DNA of 6,710 nucleotides from a bacterium (GTDB taxonomy: Archaea; Thermoplasmatota; Thermoplasmata; Lutacidiplasmatales; UBA184). The notes below the pieces were generated by a model. It was not told the DNA's origin, made no database searches, and worked only from the letters and a program-made list of their open reading frames with translations. The stretch spans positions 1 through 6,710 of the forward strand of contig JAKBKR010000114.1 of NCBI GenBank assembly GCA_021832495.1, read 5' to 3'. Shown piece after piece: positions 1 through 6,369 of the stretch. The number at the start of each line of letters is the position of its first letter. Position 1 is the stretch's first letter. The position numbers were made by a program, and so were the translations under genes.

Positions 1-2288
1 TCGGCGTTGAGTGAGATAGAATCGATCCCTTCGTCCACCAGGAACTCGGCAAACTCGGGGTAGACACTGGGCGCCTGTCCGCAGATGCCCACGGTCGCTC
101 CGGCTTCGTGCGCGTCATGGATGAGCATCTGGATGGCGCGCTTCACCGCCGGGTCCCGCTCATCGAAGTAGCCCATCTTCCCCAAAATGTCCGAATCCCG
201 ATCGGCCCCCATCACGAGCTGGGTCAGGTCGTTGGACCCTATCGAGAATCCGTCCGCATACTTGGCGAACTCGCGAGCCCTGAAGATGATGCTCGGGACT
301 TCGGCCATGAGGTAGAGCTTCATGTCCTTCGATCGGCGGAGGCCTTTCTCTTCCATCATCACCCGGATGAGGTCAAGTTCCTCCGTGTTCCGGACGAAGG
401 GGAGCATGACCTGGGCATTGCGTAGCCCCCGGGTGTTCCGCACGCGCTCGATGGCCTCCAATTCCAGCATGAACGCCTCCCGGTAGCTCTTCGAAACGTA
501 CCGAGAACATCCCCGCCAGCCGATCATGGGGTTGGCCTCCTCGGGCTCGAACTCCGCCCCGCCGGGCATCCCGCGGTACTCGTTGGTCTTGAAATCGCTC
601 GTGCGGATGATCACCGGTCGCGGATTGAACGCCTCGCAGACCACCTCGATCCCCTTGGCAAGCTTGTCCACGAGCTCTTTTCCCTTCCCTTGTTTCAACA
701 ACGAGAGCGGGTGCACCTTCACGTAGCTCGTGAAGAGGAACTCGATCCGGAACAGTCCGACCCCTTGGACCGGGAGTTGGGCGTATTCCTTCGCCTTCTC
801 CGGGATCGACACGTTGACGTAGATCTTGGTCGTCGTGACCGGATGGTGCGTCCCCCCGCTCCCGCCGTGGGCCGTGTGCGTCTCCGTCGGAGAGGGCGCT
901 TCGGAGGGTTTGGCCCCCTCATACACGAGACCCAGCTTTCCATCCACCGTGACCGTCATGCCCGGATGGAGCACCCGGGTGGCTTCCTGAGTCCCGACAA
1001 TGCAGGGCACCCCAAGCTCGCGGGATACGATCGCCGCGTGACAGGTCATTCCTCCTTCATCAGTGACGATGGCGGCCGCCTTCGTCATCGCGGGAACCAT
1101 GTCGGGGGTGGTCATCGTGGTGACCAGGATCTCACCCGGTTCCATGCGGTTGATCTCCGCCGCACCGGAGAGGACCTTCACCTTTCCAACGGCGACGCCC
1201 GGGCTCGCTCCCAATCCCTTGAGCAGGATGGCGGCCGGACCGGTCGGCGGGGTTGTTGCGGGAGTCGTTGCCGGTTGCGCGCTCAACGTGGTCACGGGAC
1301 GAGCCTGGACAATATAAGGTTCCCGACCCTCGAAGCACCACTCTACATCCATTGGCCGGCGGTAGTGGGACTCGATCATTTTCCCCAGCGAAGCCAAGCG
1401 GAGAAGCTGTTGGTCCTGGAGCTTGGGTGCCCGTTGTAGAGAGTCCTCGACCGGGATCCGTTCGTTGCCCCCGCCGGGTTTGCGGACAAGCTTCACCCGC
1501 TGCGTCGCCACGCTCCGGGTGATGATCTTAGAGGAGGCGGGGTCCACAACGTAGTGGTCAGGGGTGACCTCCCCTCCCACGACCAGTTCTCCGAGCCCCC
1601 ATGCCGCTTCAATGATCGTCCGCTTCTCTCCGGTGTTGGGGTCCGCGGTGAAGAGCACTCCCGAGACATCGGAAGCGACCATCTTCTGGACTAGGACCGC
1701 CAGCTTGACGCCTGCGTGAGCGATCCCTTTACGTTTCCGGTAGACCAAAACGCGCGGGGTGAAAAGCGACCCCCAGCAGCGTCGGATGCGCAGGACAACT
1801 TCCTCGGGGGTGCCCACGTTCAGGTATGTGTCCTGGAGACCAGCGAAGCTGGCATCGTCCAGGTCCTCCGCGGTTGCGGATGACCGAACGGCCGAGAACT
1901 CGACATCATGATCGGCGCAGAACTTACGGTGGGCAGTGAGGATGAGGTCCTGCAGGCCCGAGGGCATCGGGGTCTCTTCGAACAATTTCCGGATGGCGAT
2001 GGATACCACTTCGGCACCCGTTTCGCCCGACCCGTCCAGCTGGGCCAGGAGCGCAACGATCTTCTTGCCGACCCCGGTCTCGTTCACGTATGCGGCATAG
2101 GCATGGGTGGTGACGACGTATCCGGGAGGGATCGGAATGCCCGTCTTTACGAGGTCGCCGAGCTTGGAGGCTTTGCCTCCGGCGAGGGCTAAATCGCTCT
2201 CGCTGACATCTTCGAGAGGGACGATCAGTCGTTCGTCGATCTTTGCGCTCTCGTCACTATGCCGCGGGCGGGCCTTAGATTTCTCCAT
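1..2288 (-). CDS. ppsA: Phosphoenolpyruvate synthase (pyruvate, water dikinase), C-terminus cut by window edge
   Basis: Cytoplasmic enzyme converting pyruvate, ATP and water to phosphoenolpyruvate, AMP and phosphate, the entry to gluconeogenesis. The window shows 762 codons; family members are usually near 790, so only a short tail is missing. Three domains are visible. An N-terminal ATP-binding domain (about 20-340) has GGKASKLG and the VRSSATAEDL motif with Arg135. A swivelling phosphohistidine domain (about 360-460) has GGMTCHAAIVSRELGVPC with catalytic His417. A PEP/pyruvate-binding barrel (from about 495) has IIRTSDFKTNEYRG, NPMIGWRG, MLPFVRN, SIGSNDLTQL and GICGQAPS with catalytic Cys736. 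Pro/Thr/Ala-rich linkers join the domains, the second one His- and Gly-rich. The ATG at 2288 is chosen because a GAGG box lies 4 bases upstream and no longer N-terminus is expected. The start lies 14 bases inside the end of trm5. It is the last gene of the apgM-trm5-ppsA set. The order of the motifs separates it from PEP-PTS enzyme I; pyruvate phosphate dikinase is less likely. Confidence 0.96.
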   Translation of the reverse strand, partial: MEKSKARPRHSDESAKIDERLIVPLEDVSESDLALAGGKASKLGDLVKTGIPIPPGYVVTTHAYAAYVNETGVGKKIVALLAQLDGSGETGAEVVSIAIRKLFEETPMPSGLQDLILTAHRKFCADHDVEFSAVRSSATAEDLDDASFAGLQDTYLNVGTPEEVVLRIRRCWGSLFTPRVLVYRKRKGIAHAGVKLAVLVQKMVASDVSGVLFTADPNTGEKRTIIEAAWGLGELVVGGEVTPDHYVVDPASSKIITRSVATQRVKLVRKPGGGNERIPVEDSLQRAPKLQDQQLLRLASLGKMIESHYRRPMDVEWCFEGREPYIVQARPVTTLSAQPATTPATTPPTGPAAILLKGLGASPGVAVGKVKVLSGAAEINRMEPGEILVTTMTTPDMVPAMTKAAAIVTDEGGMTCHAAIVSRELGVPCIVGTQEATRVLHPGMTVTVDGKLGLVYEGAKPSEAPSPTETHTAHGGSGGTHHPVTTTKIYVNVSIPEKAKEYAQLPVQGVGLFRIEFLFTSYVKVHPLSLLKQGKGKELVDKLAKGIEVVCEAFNPRPVIIRTSDFKTNEYRGMPGGAEFEPEEANPMIGWRGCSRYVSKSYREAFMLELEAIERVRNTRGLRNAQVMLPFVRNTEELDLIRVMMEEKGLRRSKDMKLYLMAEVPSIIFRAREFAKYADGFSIGSNDLTQLVMGADRDSDILGKMGYFDERDPAVKRAIQMLIHDAHEAGATVGICGQAPSVYPEFAEFLVDEGIDSISLNA

Positions 2289-3303
2289 CTTTCCTCAGGG
2301 TGAAGGTCATGAGGGATCGCGACGGGGAGTAGGGATGCACTTCCCGGGATTCTTCGAGGCTCCAAGCGTTCTGGACCCCCGGGGATGATAGGGCGGACAG
2401 CACCTCCTGGTCCGCGGTGCGGCGCTGGTCCCGGAGGAACAGGCCATAGAAGTGGAGCCTCCCATGCCTCTTCACGCGCCTCCCCACCTTCCCAAGGTAC
2501 TTATATCCTTCGCGAGGGAGATTCATGATCGCGCGGTCGAAGCTCCGTTCCTCCTCAAGGAAGACCGCCGCGTCTTGACAGTACGCCTCGAGACGTTGAT
2601 CGACTTTAAGCGATCGGGCATTAAGCAAAAGCAGCTCTATCGCCCTAGGGTTCGAATCTAGGCTCACCACTCTCGCGTGCGCATTCCTACGCAGGATCGT
2701 GAGCCCGAAAGGGCCAAACCCACAGAAGATGTCGAGGACCTTCTCCCCTTCCTCCACTAGGGCCGCCACCCGCCCGTGCTCCCGCGCAAGGCGGGGGGAA
2801 AAGTAGACCCCTCCCAGGTCGACCGTGAAGGTCAGTCCGTTCTCCTTGACGGATGTGACCAAGGTGCGTTCTCCAGCAATGACCTCGAGGGAGCGGATCC
2901 GCGCGACGCCTTGAACCCCATGGTCGATCGCCACGGTCCTAACTCCGGGAACAAAGGCTAACAAAGCTCGTCCGATTTCTTCCCGGTATGGAAGCAACGG
3001 CTCCTCCAGGCGTATCGCCACGACGCTTCCCACCACGTCAAACGACCGGGGAAGCTGGGACCGTATGGTCTCGGGTACCTGCGCCAGATCTTCGAATGAA
3101 CGAGGTCGGGACTTCTGGTCGGGAAAGTCGGCCGTGACCACTTCCTCCTCAATATCCCCCGGATCTCCTTCCAAGGGAAACAGCACATGGGAATCGACCC
3201 GGAGGGGTTTCAACGACCGGGAGAGCAAATTCTGCTGCGCGAGGTCCCTTCGGATCGTCTCAGCGCGGTCTCGGGGTACCCGGACGGCCTTGGCCAAGGT
3301 CAT
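2275..3303 (-). CDS. trm5: tRNA (guanine37-N1)-methyltransferase, archaeal Trm5 family
   Basis: Transfers a methyl group from S-adenosylmethionine to N1 of G37 next to the anticodon, which prevents +1 frameshifting. The 342-residue product is close to the size of the Methanocaldococcus jannaschii enzyme. It keeps the small N-terminal D1 domain (about 1-65, with a pattern resembling 'RR.L...NLL'), the middle domain with RIRSLEVIAGE (135-145), and the C-terminal Rossmann methyltransferase domain. In that last domain are GGVYFSPRL (164-172), the SAM loop DIFCGFGPFG (191-200), the acidic-ribose motif LDSNPRAIEL (215-224) and the active-site NLP motif at Asn261. The ATG at 3303 overlaps the apgM stop as ATGA. 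A longer open frame to 3483 was rejected because it lies inside apgM and the family begins here. No good ribosome site precedes it, so translation is probably coupled to apgM. The wyosine enzyme Taw2 is a paralogue, but the NLP motif and full D1 favour Trm5. Confidence 0.9.
   Translation of the reverse strand: MTLAKAVRVPRDRAETIRRDLAQQNLLSRSLKPLRVDSHVLFPLEGDPGDIEEEVVTADFPDQKSRPRSFEDLAQVPETIRSQLPRSFDVVGSVVAIRLEEPLLPYREEIGRALLAFVPGVRTVAIDHGVQGVARIRSLEVIAGERTLVTSVKENGLTFTVDLGGVYFSPRLAREHGRVAALVEEGEKVLDIFCGFGPFGLTILRRNAHARVVSLDSNPRAIELLLLNARSLKVDQRLEAYCQDAAVFLEEERSFDRAIMNLPREGYKYLGKVGRRVKRHGRLHFYGLFLRDQRRTADQEVLSALSSPGVQNAWSLEESREVHPYSPSRSLMTFTLRKDGEI
2293..2296 (-). promoter_or_regulatory. Ribosome binding site of ppsA
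   Basis: GAGG read on the minus strand (within TGAGGAAAG) lies 4 bases before the ATG at 2288, inside the last codons of trm5. It supports this start and independent or re-initiating translation of ppsA despite the 14-base gene overlap. Confidence 0.55.
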
Positions 3304-4610
3304 GCGAGGTTTTTCCAAACCCCGTAAAGGAGGAAAGGAATGATCTCCACCCCACGGTGCACACCGAGCGTCCCTTCCCTCGAACAAGCTTCGGTGTACC
3401 TGACCGTAGGATGGGCCGTGGGAGGAGGATTCCCGGTCACCAGTAATGGCACCGGGTCGTCGCTGTGACCCTTGAGAATGCACGGGGTGGAGTGATCTGC
3501 GGTGATCGCGATCGTCATTGAAGTGAGGTCGAAGCCTTCCAACAGCGGTCCGAAGAAGTGCGCGTCGATCTCCTCGATGATCTCCCGCTTGCGTTGCGCC
3601 TCTCCATCGTGACCGGGAACGTCTGGCCCCTTCAAATGCACGTACACAAAGCGGATGTCTGGGGTGCTTGCCGCGGTTCGGACCGCCTCGGCTCGGGCCC
3701 GAAGCGCCAAGGGAACATCCGCTCCCATCGGACCGACAAAGCGGTCCGACAGACCGAGCAGGAGGGCGATGCCGCGTTCCACGGGCATCTCGGTTATCGC
3801 CGCCCCGGATATCCCGTGCCTTGCTTGGAACCCAGGAAGGCCCTGTGCGACATTCCCAGCATCCCGGACAATGAGTTGATTCGCCACAAGGACCCCGCGA
3901 AGGACCCGTGCACCGTTCACCGGATGCGAGAGAAGGATGTCGGTAGCCCGCTCAGAGAATAGATTGAGGGCCTGTGCGGTCCGGAGAGCGGCGGGGGTGC
4001 TCGTCTGGGGAGCCACTTCGAGGACCCTGGGCTCCTTGGGCTTGACCGCATGGCCCGCCCGGCCCGCCCGAAGATAGAACGGGTCTGAATTCGTTACATC
4101 TGCCGATAGCGCCCCACCATCCAGTGGGCGAAGACGGAGCACCCCCCGATGGCCGACCGTGGCCCGAACCGTAGCTTGGATCCCAAGGTCATGAAGCAGG
4201 TCCGCCTTGGAAACGGCATCCGCAAGGGCCGTTGCCTCAGCGGTGGAAAGGTTCCTCCCGACCCGCTGATCGATGATACGCCCCCCACTATCCGCCGTGG
4301 CAAAGTTGAACCTCAATGCGACATCTCCCGGTGCGAGGTCCAGGCCGATCCCCATCGCCTCGAGCACCCCGCGTCCTGGGGACTCGGCCTCGGGATCATA
4401 CCCAAGGAGTCCGAGCACACCCGCATCCGACTCGGGAGCCACACCCTTCCGAACGGGATAAATGAGTCCGAGGCGGGAATCTTCAGCCAACCGGTCGAGG
4501 TGTGGGGTGACGGCGGCCTCAAGGGGGGTCTTCCCCCCGAGGGCTGGGTGAGGGAGGTCGCCCAACCCATCGAGGACGACGAGAATGATCCGTCGGACGT
4601 TTGCTTCCAT
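3300..4610 (-). CDS. apgM: 2,3-bisphosphoglycerate-independent phosphoglycerate mutase, archaeal type
   Basis: Interconverts 3-phosphoglycerate and 2-phosphoglycerate in glycolysis and gluconeogenesis without a 2,3-bisphosphoglycerate cofactor. The 436-residue product belongs to the alkaline phosphatase superfamily and matches the archaeal ApgM size and layout. The N-terminus has the metal-binding Asp14 in VVLDGLGD, then GGKTPLEAA and the nucleophile Ser61 in APESDAGVLGLLGYDP. Further on are GRGVLEAMGIG (79-89), FNFATAD (101-107) and EMPVERGIALLLGL. The C-terminal metal ligands are Asp330 and His334 (HLKGPDVPGHD), Asp372 and His373 (ITADHSTP) and probably His382 (KGHSDDP). The ATG at 4610 puts MEANVRRIILVVLDGLGD at the N-terminus, as in the family; an open frame back to 4694 adds 28 unrelated residues and was rejected. 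A GGAG lies 8 bases upstream. It is the first gene of the set and ends in an ATGA overlap with trm5. Confidence 0.94.
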   Translation of the reverse strand: MEANVRRIILVVLDGLGDLPHPALGGKTPLEAAVTPHLDRLAEDSRLGLIYPVRKGVAPESDAGVLGLLGYDPEAESPGRGVLEAMGIGLDLAPGDVALRFNFATADSGGRIIDQRVGRNLSTAEATALADAVSKADLLHDLGIQATVRATVGHRGVLRLRPLDGGALSADVTNSDPFYLRAGRAGHAVKPKEPRVLEVAPQTSTPAALRTAQALNLFSERATDILLSHPVNGARVLRGVLVANQLIVRDAGNVAQGLPGFQARHGISGAAITEMPVERGIALLLGLSDRFVGPMGADVPLALRARAEAVRTAASTPDIRFVYVHLKGPDVPGHDGEAQRKREIIEEIDAHFFGPLLEGFDLTSMTIAITADHSTPCILKGHSDDPVPLLVTGNPPPTAHPTVRYTEACSREGTLGVHRGVEIIPFLLYGVWKNLA

Positions 4611-4618
4611 CGCTCCGG

Positions 4619-4622
4619 CTCC
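4619..4622 (-). promoter_or_regulatory. Possible ribosome binding site of apgM
   Basis: GGAG on the minus strand, 8 bases before the ATG at 4610 (a second GGAG sits only 2 bases before it, too close to act). It supports the chosen start. It competes with the TATA box at 4636-4643, which would put the transcript start near 4614 and leave this site out of the mRNA; the two calls cannot both be fully right. Confidence 0.35.
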
Positions 4623-4635
4623 TACAACGATTGGG

Positions 4636-4643
4636 TAGATAAA
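4636..4643 (-). promoter_or_regulatory. Candidate TATA box for the apgM-trm5-ppsA operon
   Basis: TTTATCTA on the minus strand is the only AT-rich octamer in a GC-rich upstream region. It begins 33 bases before the apgM ATG, which predicts a leader of only a few bases. No clear purine-rich BRE precedes it, so the call is modest. Confidence 0.4.
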
Positions 4644-4741
4644 CCGCCCGCGCATACCCTCGACGGCCCGAGCGGCCTGGAAGGTCCCGACCACGGGAGA
4701 GTACCGGCCGGTCCTGCTCTCGAACCTTTTTGCTCCGTCAC

Positions 4742-4749
4742 CTTAAAGA
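4742..4749 (+). promoter_or_regulatory. Candidate TATA box for the membrane protein gene
   Basis: CTTAAAGA on the plus strand. Its centre is about 26 bases before the GTG at 4772, the usual archaeal spacing from TATA to transcript start, so the mRNA would begin at or next to the start codon. This is the main reason for preferring GTG over the upstream TTG. Confidence 0.5.
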
Positions 4750-4771
4750 ACACCTCGTATTATGCCCCACC

Positions 4772-5854
4772 GTGGCCGGCTTCAAAGAAAGCATACTAGC
4801 CTTCGCCCACAAACCGGTCGGCTACATCTTTTTCGTGGTCGTGATCATTCTCCTGACTGGGCTCGCCTTGTTCGAGACCGGAATCCTCTTCGGTGCCATC
4901 ATCATGATAATGCTGGCCTTCGGCCTCCCGGTGTACCTGGGATGGAACAAGTCCTTCCGGACACTTCTCATCGTCGCCATTGTCGTCACCGCCGGAGTGG
5001 CTCCCCTGTGGGCCGCGTTCACCAACAATGAACTTTTTACCCCCTATAGCCCGGGCCCGTCTCTTGATGGATTCAACAACAATTCCCACGTTCTCCAAGA
5101 CGCGGGAGTGACCCCTTTTTCATCATCCTCCGGACCCGGTGGGATCTTCCACTTCACAGTCACGGCCGTCAATCAGAACGTGTCGTTCAACGGCACGGTC
5201 ACTTCACAGATCCATGTGACGGCCGTCTACCTCTGGGTCACGGATTGTCCTTACGATGGGCAGGGGTCCACGAATGGCTGCGGCGGGAACCCCGATTTCT
5301 TCCATGAGTACGGCCCGGACCAGTTGGGCCCGTCCACGTTCAACCGCACCGAGAACCAGGTATGGTTCAACATGTCGCTGCCGGGCGACTCGATCATGTA
5401 CTACATCTTCACCGCGAACTATACGTTCGACAAGAACGGCTTGGGGTACGACTATTCCTGCCTCGGCTACTGTGAGATCTATCAGGGGCACGCCGTCCCG
5501 GTGCCAAACCAGAGCTATTATTGGAACGAGGGACCCATCACTGGGACTTGGTCCTACATCTACGCCGTGAAGCTCTTGCCCAGTTTCTACCTCTTGACCG
5601 GTGCCTTGGGGGCGATACTCATCGCCATCCTTTTCGTCTACCGATGGCTCAAGACCCGGGAGAAAAAGCGAATGGCCGTTGCCGCCGAGTCCGCCGAGGG
5701 GACCCCGGCGGAAGAGGAGAAGACCTGCGAGAATTGTGGGGCGGAACTCAAGCCCGGCGAAGTGTTCTGCTGGAAATGCGGAAAGCAGGTCCCCGTTCCC
5801 TCCGCAGATCCGAAGCCCGAGCCGGAAACGAAACCCAGCCAACCCCTTAAATAG
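4772..5854 (+). CDS. Uncharacterised membrane protein with sequon-rich outer domain and C-terminal zinc ribbon
   Basis: I do not recognise this family. With a GTG start at 4772 it has 360 residues. Four hydrophobic helices are visible at about 17-34, 38-56, 64-83 and 271-293. Positive residues near the N-terminus, in GWNKSFR and in RWLKTREKKR place both ends inside the cell. Residues 84-270 would then face outside. This domain carries seven N-x-S/T sequons (Asn103, 136, 140, 191, 200, 216, 246) and four cysteines in CPYDGQGSTNGC and CLGYC, which fits a glycosylated, disulfide-bearing surface domain. The cytoplasmic tail has a two-CxxC zinc ribbon (Cys319, 322, 333, 336; CENC...CWKC), then a Pro/Lys/Glu-rich end. 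The open frame reaches back to a TTG at 4730, but the TATA-like box at 4742-4749 lies inside that stretch, so GTG is preferred as a leaderless start. A sensor or a surface-complex scaffold is possible; nothing in the sequence decides it. Confidence 0.8.
   Translation: MAGFKESILAFAHKPVGYIFFVVVIILLTGLALFETGILFGAIIMIMLAFGLPVYLGWNKSFRTLLIVAIVVTAGVAPLWAAFTNNELFTPYSPGPSLDGFNNNSHVLQDAGVTPFSSSSGPGGIFHFTVTAVNQNVSFNGTVTSQIHVTAVYLWVTDCPYDGQGSTNGCGGNPDFFHEYGPDQLGPSTFNRTENQVWFNMSLPGDSIMYYIFTANYTFDKNGLGYDYSCLGYCEIYQGHAVPVPNQSYYWNEGPITGTWSYIYAVKLLPSFYLLTGALGAILIAILFVYRWLKTREKKRMAVAAESAEGTPAEEEKTCENCGAELKPGEVFCWKCGKQVPVPSADPKPEPETKPSQPLK
5846..5853 (+). promoter_or_regulatory. Candidate TATA box for the 139-residue gene, overlapping the upstream stop codon
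   Basis: CTTAAATA is close to the archaeal consensus. It is formed by the last Leu and Lys codons and the TAG stop of the membrane protein gene. Its centre lies about 30 bases before the ATG at 5880, so transcription would start 0-4 bases before the start codon. Confidence 0.6.
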
Positions 5855-5875
5855 GAGACCGTAATCGGCTCACCA

Positions 5876-5885
5876 CCTCATGAGG
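5876..5885. repeat. Perfect 10-base palindrome over a start codon
   Basis: CCTCATGAGG is a perfect palindrome centred on the ATG at 5880, where transcription should also begin. It could be a small operator, but a 10-base palindrome is expected by chance several times in a window of this size, so only its position is notable. Confidence 0.25.
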
Positions 5886-6299
5886 ATAAAGCGTGTCGAG
5901 GGACTTCGGTCCGTCCATGTGGTCAACCTGAAACCGAATCCGCAGATCTACGTCAGCTACGATGGTCTCGTCGGTCTTTCCGACCGCCCCATCTTGCGGG
6001 ATATCCTCGAGGAGATCGAGCGCGGTACGGTGAAGGTCCGGGAGGCCCCCGATGCGAAATCCGGCGGTTCGGTCACAAAGCAGCAGCTCGTCTCAAGCCT
6101 TAAGGCGAACGGTTGGGGCCGGGTCTACGTATATTTCAACGATTACGTCTCCTACGGGGCTGGAGCCGGCGAAGAAGTGGCCGAGTTCTATTTCAAGACC
6201 ATGTTGTTGCTCTACAAGGAGGCCAAGAGCGAGGCTGGCCCGTCTGAAAAGCTTCTCCTACAACACTCGGAGAGCTTGGTCGAAGAAGTCCCCGCGTAG
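5880..6299 (+). CDS. Hypothetical soluble protein, 139 residues
   Basis: No family recognised. The product has no cysteine, no signal peptide and no membrane helix, so it should be a small cytoplasmic protein. By eye it reads as an alternating alpha/beta fold: strands around 11-28 (VHVVNLKPNPQIYVSY), a helix near 37-49 (PILRDILEEIERG), a flexible Gly/Ser segment near 54-65, a helix near 66-77, a strand RVYVYFNDYVSYG (81-93), and a long helix 98-118 (EEVAEFYFKTMLLLYKEA). The tail is acidic. The ATG at 5880 has no ribosome site, but a TATA box at 5846-5853 predicts a start of transcription within about 4 bases of it, so it is probably leaderless. Base composition and codon choice look like the neighbours, which argues for a real gene. 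It starts 25 bases after the membrane protein on the same strand, yet has its own promoter. Confidence 0.72.
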   Translation: MRIKRVEGLRSVHVVNLKPNPQIYVSYDGLVGLSDRPILRDILEEIERGTVKVREAPDAKSGGSVTKQQLVSSLKANGWGRVYVYFNDYVSYGAGAGEEVAEFYFKTMLLLYKEAKSEAGPSEKLLLQHSESLVEEVPA

Positions 6300-6369
6300 G
6301 GTAAAGTCCCGGACAGTGCGTATCCCTTCCGGGCCGTGTTCGGGTGGTGCTTGGGACGGAACGTAGGGA

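Noticed and set aside
690..1439. Long plus-strand open frame opposite ppsA (249 codons).
   Set aside because: It is antisense to the conserved ppsA domains, rich in Arg/Gly/His as expected for a shadow frame in GC-rich DNA, and shows no domain.
2642..2672. Plus-strand string GGTTCGAATC followed by TCACCA, like the T-loop and 3' end of a tRNA.
   Set aside because: The 5-pair T stem does not form around a 7-base loop, no acceptor or anticodon arm is found upstream, and the bases encode the conserved SAM motif LDSNPR of trm5 on the other strand.
3304..3483. Possible 60-residue N-terminal extension of Trm5.
   Set aside because: It lies wholly inside apgM, reads as shadow sequence, and the family's D1 domain begins at the ATG at 3303.
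4611..4694. Possible 28-residue N-terminal extension of ApgM.
   Set aside because: Family members start just before the LDGLGD motif, and the extension covers the probable promoter.
5204..5842. Minus-strand open frame opposite the membrane protein gene (212 codons).
   Set aside because: The plus-strand frame has membrane helices, sequons and a zinc ribbon in order; the antisense frame has no recognisable pattern and no promoter.
6308..6333. Inverted repeat CCCGGA / TCCGGG in the convergent gap as a terminator.
   Set aside because: A 6-pair stem with a 14-base loop is weak, and no T-run follows on either strand; archaeal terminators are mainly T-runs. I cannot name a terminator here.
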